From positions 1 to 17,282 of the forward strand of contig DJVD01000001.1 in NCBI GenBank assembly GCA_002440805.1: 17,282 nt of DNA, given 5' to 3'. A program made the translations under genes and the position numbers. Numbering within the stretch: position 1 is the first letter of the stretch; every line of letters starts with the position of its first letter. This DNA comes from Chloroflexi bacterium UBA6265 (GTDB taxonomy: Bacteria; Chloroflexota; Chloroflexia; Thermomicrobiales; UBA6265). The notes under the pieces are model-generated. The model worked only from the letters and a program-made list of their open reading frames with translations. It searched no databases and was not told the origin of the DNA. Below, piece after piece: positions 13,459 through 17,282 of the stretch.

Positions 13459-14769
13459 ATGACCACCCTCGCCAGCGACGACCCGAACCACGCGACGACG
13501 AACGACGACCAGGATCGGCTTGAGGAGCAGGCCCGCGGCTTTGGGGTTTTGCGGTTCCGCAACTACCGCCTCTTCTTTTCTGGCCAACTCGTCTCAACGA
13601 CCGGCATGTGGATGCAATCGCTGGCGCAAAGCTGGCTGGTGGTGGAAATCCTGGACGCGAGCCCATTCCAACTTGGCCTGGTGCCCATCTTCCAGTTCGG
13701 TCCTTCGCTCCTCTTTGGCATCCCTGCCGGAACCATCATTGATCGCTTCTCCAAGAAACACATGCTACTGGTGACGCAGATTGTCTACATGACGCTGGCG
13801 TTCATGTTGGCATTCCTCACCGCTACCGGCCGGATTGAGCTATGGCATGTGTACGCCACCGGCTTCGCCTTCGGCCTCACAGGTGCGCTGGATATGCCGG
13901 CGCGGCAGGCATTCGTCTCCGAGCTGGTGCCCAAGTACGCGCTCAAGAATGCGATAGCCATCAACGCGGCCACGTTTAACATGGGGCGTATCCTCGGCCC
14001 GGCCATCGCCGGTGTGGTGCTGGCCTGGTTTGGTGTGGCGATGTGCTTTTACATCAATGCGTTCAGCTACGTTGCACCCATCGTGGCGTTATTGCTGATG
14101 AAGTTGTCCCCGCATGTGAAACGCGCTGCCGGCTCAGGCTGGGAGCAGATGAAAGAAGGCATGTGGTACGTGCGCAACACCTCGGCTGTACGCTGGCCAA
14201 TTGTGCTGGTGATGATCGTTGGCAGTTTCGGCATGGCCTACAACGTGTGGTTGCCGCTGCTGGCCACCGAGTCCTTCGATGCAGATGAAGGCATGTTTGG
14301 CATCATGTTTAGCGCCATGGGATTCGGCTCGCTTATCGGGGCGCTGTCCGTAGCCTACATGCGTGGCGGGCCGAGCCGTGGCCGCATGCTCGCAGCGGCG
14401 ATCGGACTGGGCCTGGTGACCCTGTCAATCGGTATTATCGCGATTGTGCCGCTGAACATCTGGCTGGCGGTGGCTGCGCTCACCTTTAGTGGCTTTTGCG
14501 CCGCCAACACGATGTCGCTCGCCAATACGATCGTGCAAACCACTGCTTCGGATGTACTCCGGGGCCGGGTGATGGCCGTGTACAGCACGGTGTTTATGGG
14601 CACCATGCCGATGGCAGGTCTGATCGCCGGCGCTATTTCCGATCGCTGGGGCATTGAGGCATCGATGTACGTCGGAGGTGGTATCGTTGCCCTAGTGGCC
14701 AGCATGATGTTCCTGCGACATCGCGCCAACCCTGAACCCGTCGGCTCCACGCCGGTACCTGTCGGATAA
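13459..14769 (+). CDS. MFS transporter, MFS_3/EntS-like exporter family
   Basis: The 436-residue protein has a 30-residue hydrophilic N-terminus followed by about 12 predicted membrane helices. FRNYRLFFSGQLVSTTGMWM (33-52) is typical of the MFS_3 group, which includes the EntS siderophore exporter and macrolide exporters. The loop GTIIDRFSKKH (91-101) is MFS motif A with its Asp-Arg pair, and a related loop occurs in the second half (RGGPSRGRML). It is probably a proton-driven exporter in the inner membrane, but the substrate is not readable. The ATG at 13459 has GGAG 4 nt upstream; a TTG ten codons earlier is less likely. The next gene starts 23 nt after its stop, so the two are probably co-transcribed. 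Confidence 0.88.
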   Translation: MTTLASDDPNHATTNDDQDRLEEQARGFGVLRFRNYRLFFSGQLVSTTGMWMQSLAQSWLVVEILDASPFQLGLVPIFQFGPSLLFGIPAGTIIDRFSKKHMLLVTQIVYMTLAFMLAFLTATGRIELWHVYATGFAFGLTGALDMPARQAFVSELVPKYALKNAIAINAATFNMGRILGPAIAGVVLAWFGVAMCFYINAFSYVAPIVALLLMKLSPHVKRAAGSGWEQMKEGMWYVRNTSAVRWPIVLVMIVGSFGMAYNVWLPLLATESFDADEGMFGIMFSAMGFGSLIGALSVAYMRGGPSRGRMLAAAIGLGLVTLSIGIIAIVPLNIWLAVAALTFSGFCAANTMSLANTIVQTTASDVLRGRVMAVYSTVFMGTMPMAGLIAGAISDRWGIEASMYVGGGIVALVASMMFLRHRANPEPVGSTPVPVG

Positions 14770-14792
14770 TTCATCGAAACGGAAACGATTGC

Positions 14793-15797
14793 ATGGGCGG
14801 ATTCTCCATCATTAGCTTGCTGTACGTGGCGCTTGGCGTGCGCGTGGTGTGGATGATCGCCCAAAACTGGCGCTCGGTGTGGGATCGCAACTTCACTCCC
14901 CACGATCGGGTCCTGGTGAACCAGGCATCGTTCTTCTTCCTTATCCCCCTCTCGGTGGTGCTGCACGAATTCGGGCATGCGGTGGCCGTCTGGGGATTTG
15001 GAAAGGAGGTCGTCGATTGGGGCTTCTACGGCTTTGCGGGATATGTTGCCTACATGCCTTATGGCCTCAGCGATGTTCAGCAAACCATCATCGCAGCCGC
15101 TGGATCGCTGGTGAACCTCGTCCTGTGCCTCCTGGTGCTGGCGATGGTTTTCTACTGGAAACCACCCCTGCGCGCCGCCCACAACGAACTCCTGATTGGC
15201 TTTGTGTTTATCTCGGGCGTGAATGCCTTCATCGTGTACCCGGTGCTGGATGTGCTGAGTGGCATGAATGGCGACTGGCGACAGATGTACAGCAGCGGCG
15301 TGCCGTGGCTCACCGCGCTGATCGTGATCGTGCAGGTCACGGTGCTTGCGGCTGGCTGGTGGCTATTCACAAATCCGGGCATGAAAGCCAAATTCGCCCG
15401 CCTGACCAATGTTCCACCGGGATTTGAGCGCGGCTTGTTTGGGGGCACCCAACCGGCCAAGATTCGCACCATGAATATGGATCCCGCCGAGATCCACCTG
15501 CGCGATGCCGTCAATCGGGTGGCAAGTGGCTGGCATACGCGGGTGGAATCGCAGATCCAGCGCTTCACCGGAGGATCGGCGATGCTGCTGCAATGGACCA
15601 CCAACCGCAATCTGCGCGTGTTGGCAGCGCGATCGCTGCCAAACGATTTATGGGATATCGTTCAAATTCCCACCAGCGCCGATGGCACCCAGGCCGGGCG
15701 GCCAACGGTGCTTCAGCGATGGAACAGGAAACCGGGCATCGAGGAACTCACCATCGCCCTGCGGGTGGCGATGGAACAGGTAGATAGTCGGGGCTAG
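14793..15797 (+). CDS. HExxH membrane protein resembling M50-type site-2 metalloproteases
   Basis: The 334-residue protein has about five hydrophobic segments in its first 192 residues and a soluble C-terminal part. The second segment contains HEFGHA (His58, Glu59, His62), a zinc-metalloprotease motif inside a membrane helix. AAAGSLVNLVL (101-111) resembles the GPxxN element of M50 proteases. YPVLDVLSGMNGDW (149-162) could supply the third ligand through Asp153, as in the LDG motif, though the match is loose. This suggests intramembrane proteolysis, but the substrate and regulatory partner are unknown. The C-terminal 130 residues match no family I recognise. The start is supported by a weak GGA. 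The gene follows the MFS gene by 23 nt and overlaps the next convergent stop by 4 nt. Confidence 0.75.
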   Translation: MGGFSIISLLYVALGVRVVWMIAQNWRSVWDRNFTPHDRVLVNQASFFFLIPLSVVLHEFGHAVAVWGFGKEVVDWGFYGFAGYVAYMPYGLSDVQQTIIAAAGSLVNLVLCLLVLAMVFYWKPPLRAAHNELLIGFVFISGVNAFIVYPVLDVLSGMNGDWRQMYSSGVPWLTALIVIVQVTVLAAGWWLFTNPGMKAKFARLTNVPPGFERGLFGGTQPAKIRTMNMDPAEIHLRDAVNRVASGWHTRVESQIQRFTGGSAMLLQWTTNRNLRVLAARSLPNDLWDIVQIPTSADGTQAGRPTVLQRWNRKPGIEELTIALRVAMEQVDSRG

Positions 15798-16657
15798 CCT
15801 TCCGGTGTTGCCGGCACGGGATTCGGGCCGATGGCAATCGCATCGTTGCCCTGGGCCGCCAACACTTCGAGGAAACGGGTCCAGGTAGTTTTCCACTGCC
15901 ACGGACGTTCCCAATTGGTGGTGGTGGGGCCGAGCGGATCACGGATGATCACATCGTCGGCATTGAATCCCATCACAACAAGCGCGTGATCGTTGGAGAG
16001 CACGACCGGCCAGTTTTCGCCAGTATTTGCATGCCAGACCGCCGGTCGCCACGGCATCATGTCCACCGTCGATTTGAAGAAGACCGGTTCGCCGCGCAGG
16101 AGTGCCGCCTCGATTGAAATCCGATCAGGCGTGACCGTCACGCCGAGCCCCTTTGCCTCAAACACCTTGCGCATGGCATTGCAGCGGGCACGCGCCAGCA
16201 GGTTCTCGTTGATGTGACCACAGTAGAAATTGTGCACATCGCCGCCGTAGATATGGAAACCATCCAGGGTCTCCTCGAAGTACGGCTCGAGCGATTCATC
16301 CTTCCCTACCAGTTCCAGTTGTTCCTCCAGCGGAACATCCATACCGTAGGCTTTGAGGATGATCCAGGCAGAATCGAACTCGCAGGTGAAATGAAAGTCC
16401 TGCCCTTCCTTGATCGGCATCTGCAGGTATGCATCCCAGTACCAGCCCTGGTCCGCAATTTGGCTGGCGGCGACCTGGCCGACGGGAGTGCCAAAATCCG
16501 GTTTGGAAACCATCGCGGTTATGTAGTCCCAGGGGTTCAGGCTCTGCGCGTGGGTTGTAGCCGGTGGCAAGCCGGCGAATGCGGCCGTAGCTGCAGCGCC
16601 CGTCACCAGCGTGCGACGCGATATTCGTGGTGTGGAATGGGAGTGCTTCTTGTTCAT
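15794..16657 (-). CDS. Tat-exported C39_2-like (papain-fold) protein
   Basis: The 287-residue protein starts with a twin-arginine signal: SRRTLVTGA with Arg14-Arg15, a hydrophobic stretch, and probable cleavage after THA (residue 37). It should be exported folded. The mature part fits the C39_2-like peptidase fold: Cys92 in FTCEFDSAWIILKAYG matches the family's N-terminal catalytic Cys, and His224 in NDHALVVMGF with Asp240 in IIRDPLG matches the His and Asp. Additional Cys146 and Cys159 could form a disulfide. The ATG at 16657 was chosen because it puts the twin-arginine motif at the N-terminus; 24 open codons upstream would bury it. It may be a peptidase or a binding protein. Confidence 0.8.
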   Translation of the reverse strand: MNKKHSHSTPRISRRTLVTGAAATAAFAGLPPATTHAQSLNPWDYITAMVSKPDFGTPVGQVAASQIADQGWYWDAYLQMPIKEGQDFHFTCEFDSAWIILKAYGMDVPLEEQLELVGKDESLEPYFEETLDGFHIYGGDVHNFYCGHINENLLARARCNAMRKVFEAKGLGVTVTPDRISIEAALLRGEPVFFKSTVDMMPWRPAVWHANTGENWPVVLSNDHALVVMGFNADDVIIRDPLGPTTTNWERPWQWKTTWTRFLEVLAAQGNDAIAIGPNPVPATPEG

Positions 16658-16762
16658 GCGTTTACCTGTGAATCGTCGTACATGGGTACATAAAAAATGG
16701 TGCGGGGACGACATGGAGTATCTTACCATAGGTAATCATCGACTCATGAAAGGCCAACCCAC

Positions 16763-17282
16763 ATGATTCATCGCATCGATCACCTTGTCATTATCTCACC
16801 TGAACTCGAGAAAGCCGTTGCCGATGCGAGGGAGGCTGGCTTCACGGTTGTGCCCGGTGGTACGCACGCGGATGGTGCAACCCATAATGCACTCATCGCC
16901 TTTGCCGACGGATCATACATCGAACTGATCTCACCGGTGCATGGCACCCAGGGCAAATCCCATCGCTGGTTCCCGCGACTGGAGGCCGGCGGCGGCCTGG
17001 TGGATATCTGCCTGGGAAGCGACGATATGGTGGCCGACGTGCGCGAGATCAACAATCGCGGCCGGGCATACTCCGCCCCGATTGAGAATGGGCGGTTACG
17101 ACCCGATGGCGTAGAGCTCCGCTGGAAAGGCAGCATGCCGCCAGGGCCAGTGGGCGGCACAGGCTGGCCATTCCTGATTGAGGATGTTTCCCCGCGCGAA
17201 CTTCGCGTGCCACAAGATCCCGCCGACGTCAGTCACGCCAACGGCGCGCTCGGCGTAGCCGGCGTCACAATCATTACCAACG
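16763..17282 (+). CDS. Glyoxalase/VOC-like domain protein, 3' end outside window
   Basis: The first 173 codons are present and the gene continues past the right edge. The sequence begins MIHRIDHLVIISPELEKAVA and continues with GFTVVPGGTHADGATHNALI and FADGSYIELISP, the pattern of the Glyoxalase_3-like domain (PF13468) of the vicinal oxygen chelate superfamily. Possible metal ligands are His7 and Glu54. In this family such proteins bind or modify small molecules, and the substrate is not predictable. The ATG at 16763 is preceded by AAAGG about 8 nt upstream. The gene is divergent from the Tat-exported protein gene with a 105-nt gap. Confidence 0.85.
   Translation, partial: MIHRIDHLVIISPELEKAVADAREAGFTVVPGGTHADGATHNALIAFADGSYIELISPVHGTQGKSHRWFPRLEAGGGLVDICLGSDDMVADVREINNRGRAYSAPIENGRLRPDGVELRWKGSMPPGPVGGTGWPFLIEDVSPRELRVPQDPADVSHANGALGVAGVTIITN

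Noticed and set aside
16780..17160. Minus-strand reading frame near the right edge
   Set aside because: It is antisense to the glyoxalase-like gene, which has a ribosome site and recognisable family motifs.

Overview
The window is a gene-dense bacterial chromosomal segment of moderately high GC content. Its gene order and protein families suggest the phylum Chloroflexota, possibly near Thermomicrobia. That placement is inference from protein style (Tat-exported C39-like protein, DUF5937-like ArsR regulator, short class I ManA next to a mono-functional ManC), not from a marker gene. No rRNA, tRNA, CRISPR array or insertion sequence was seen.

Layout. Positions 1-209 hold the N-terminal part of a MerR/excisionase-like DNA-binding protein (-), preceded by a terminator-like hairpin and cytidine deaminase (-). 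A helical protein of unknown function (+, 898-1632) faces a three-gene minus-strand operon with overlapping or nearly touching genes: sirtuin, then hotdog thioesterase, then nucleoside 2-deoxyribosyltransferase. Cytidine deaminase and the deoxyribosyltransferase point to nucleoside salvage. A second unknown protein (+, about 3568-4134) follows. Positions 4135-4697 form the only long gene-free stretch. It carries a good minus-strand promoter and two tandem minus-strand terminators, so it probably encodes a non-coding RNA of roughly 370-450 nt.

Positions 4698-5840 encode an ArsR-type regulator (-). Divergent from it is a translationally coupled pair: a tyrosine-recombinase-like protein with two altered catalytic-pocket residues, and a small polytopic membrane protein. 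Positions 7554-9834 hold divergent manA and manC, which cover two of the three steps from fructose-6-phosphate to GDP-mannose (phosphomannomutase is absent here). Next come a membrane-anchored M28 metallopeptidase (-), a creatininase-family amidohydrolase (-), a universal stress protein (+), and an operon of an MFS exporter with an HExxH membrane protein (+). A Tat-exported C39-like protein (-) and a truncated glyoxalase-like protein (+) close the window.

The strongest candidates for something undescribed are the putative non-coding RNA at about 4165-4650, the degenerate recombinase with its coupled membrane protein, and the repeat-rich regulatory region at 3424-3495. Most other genes are recognisable housekeeping or accessory enzymes.
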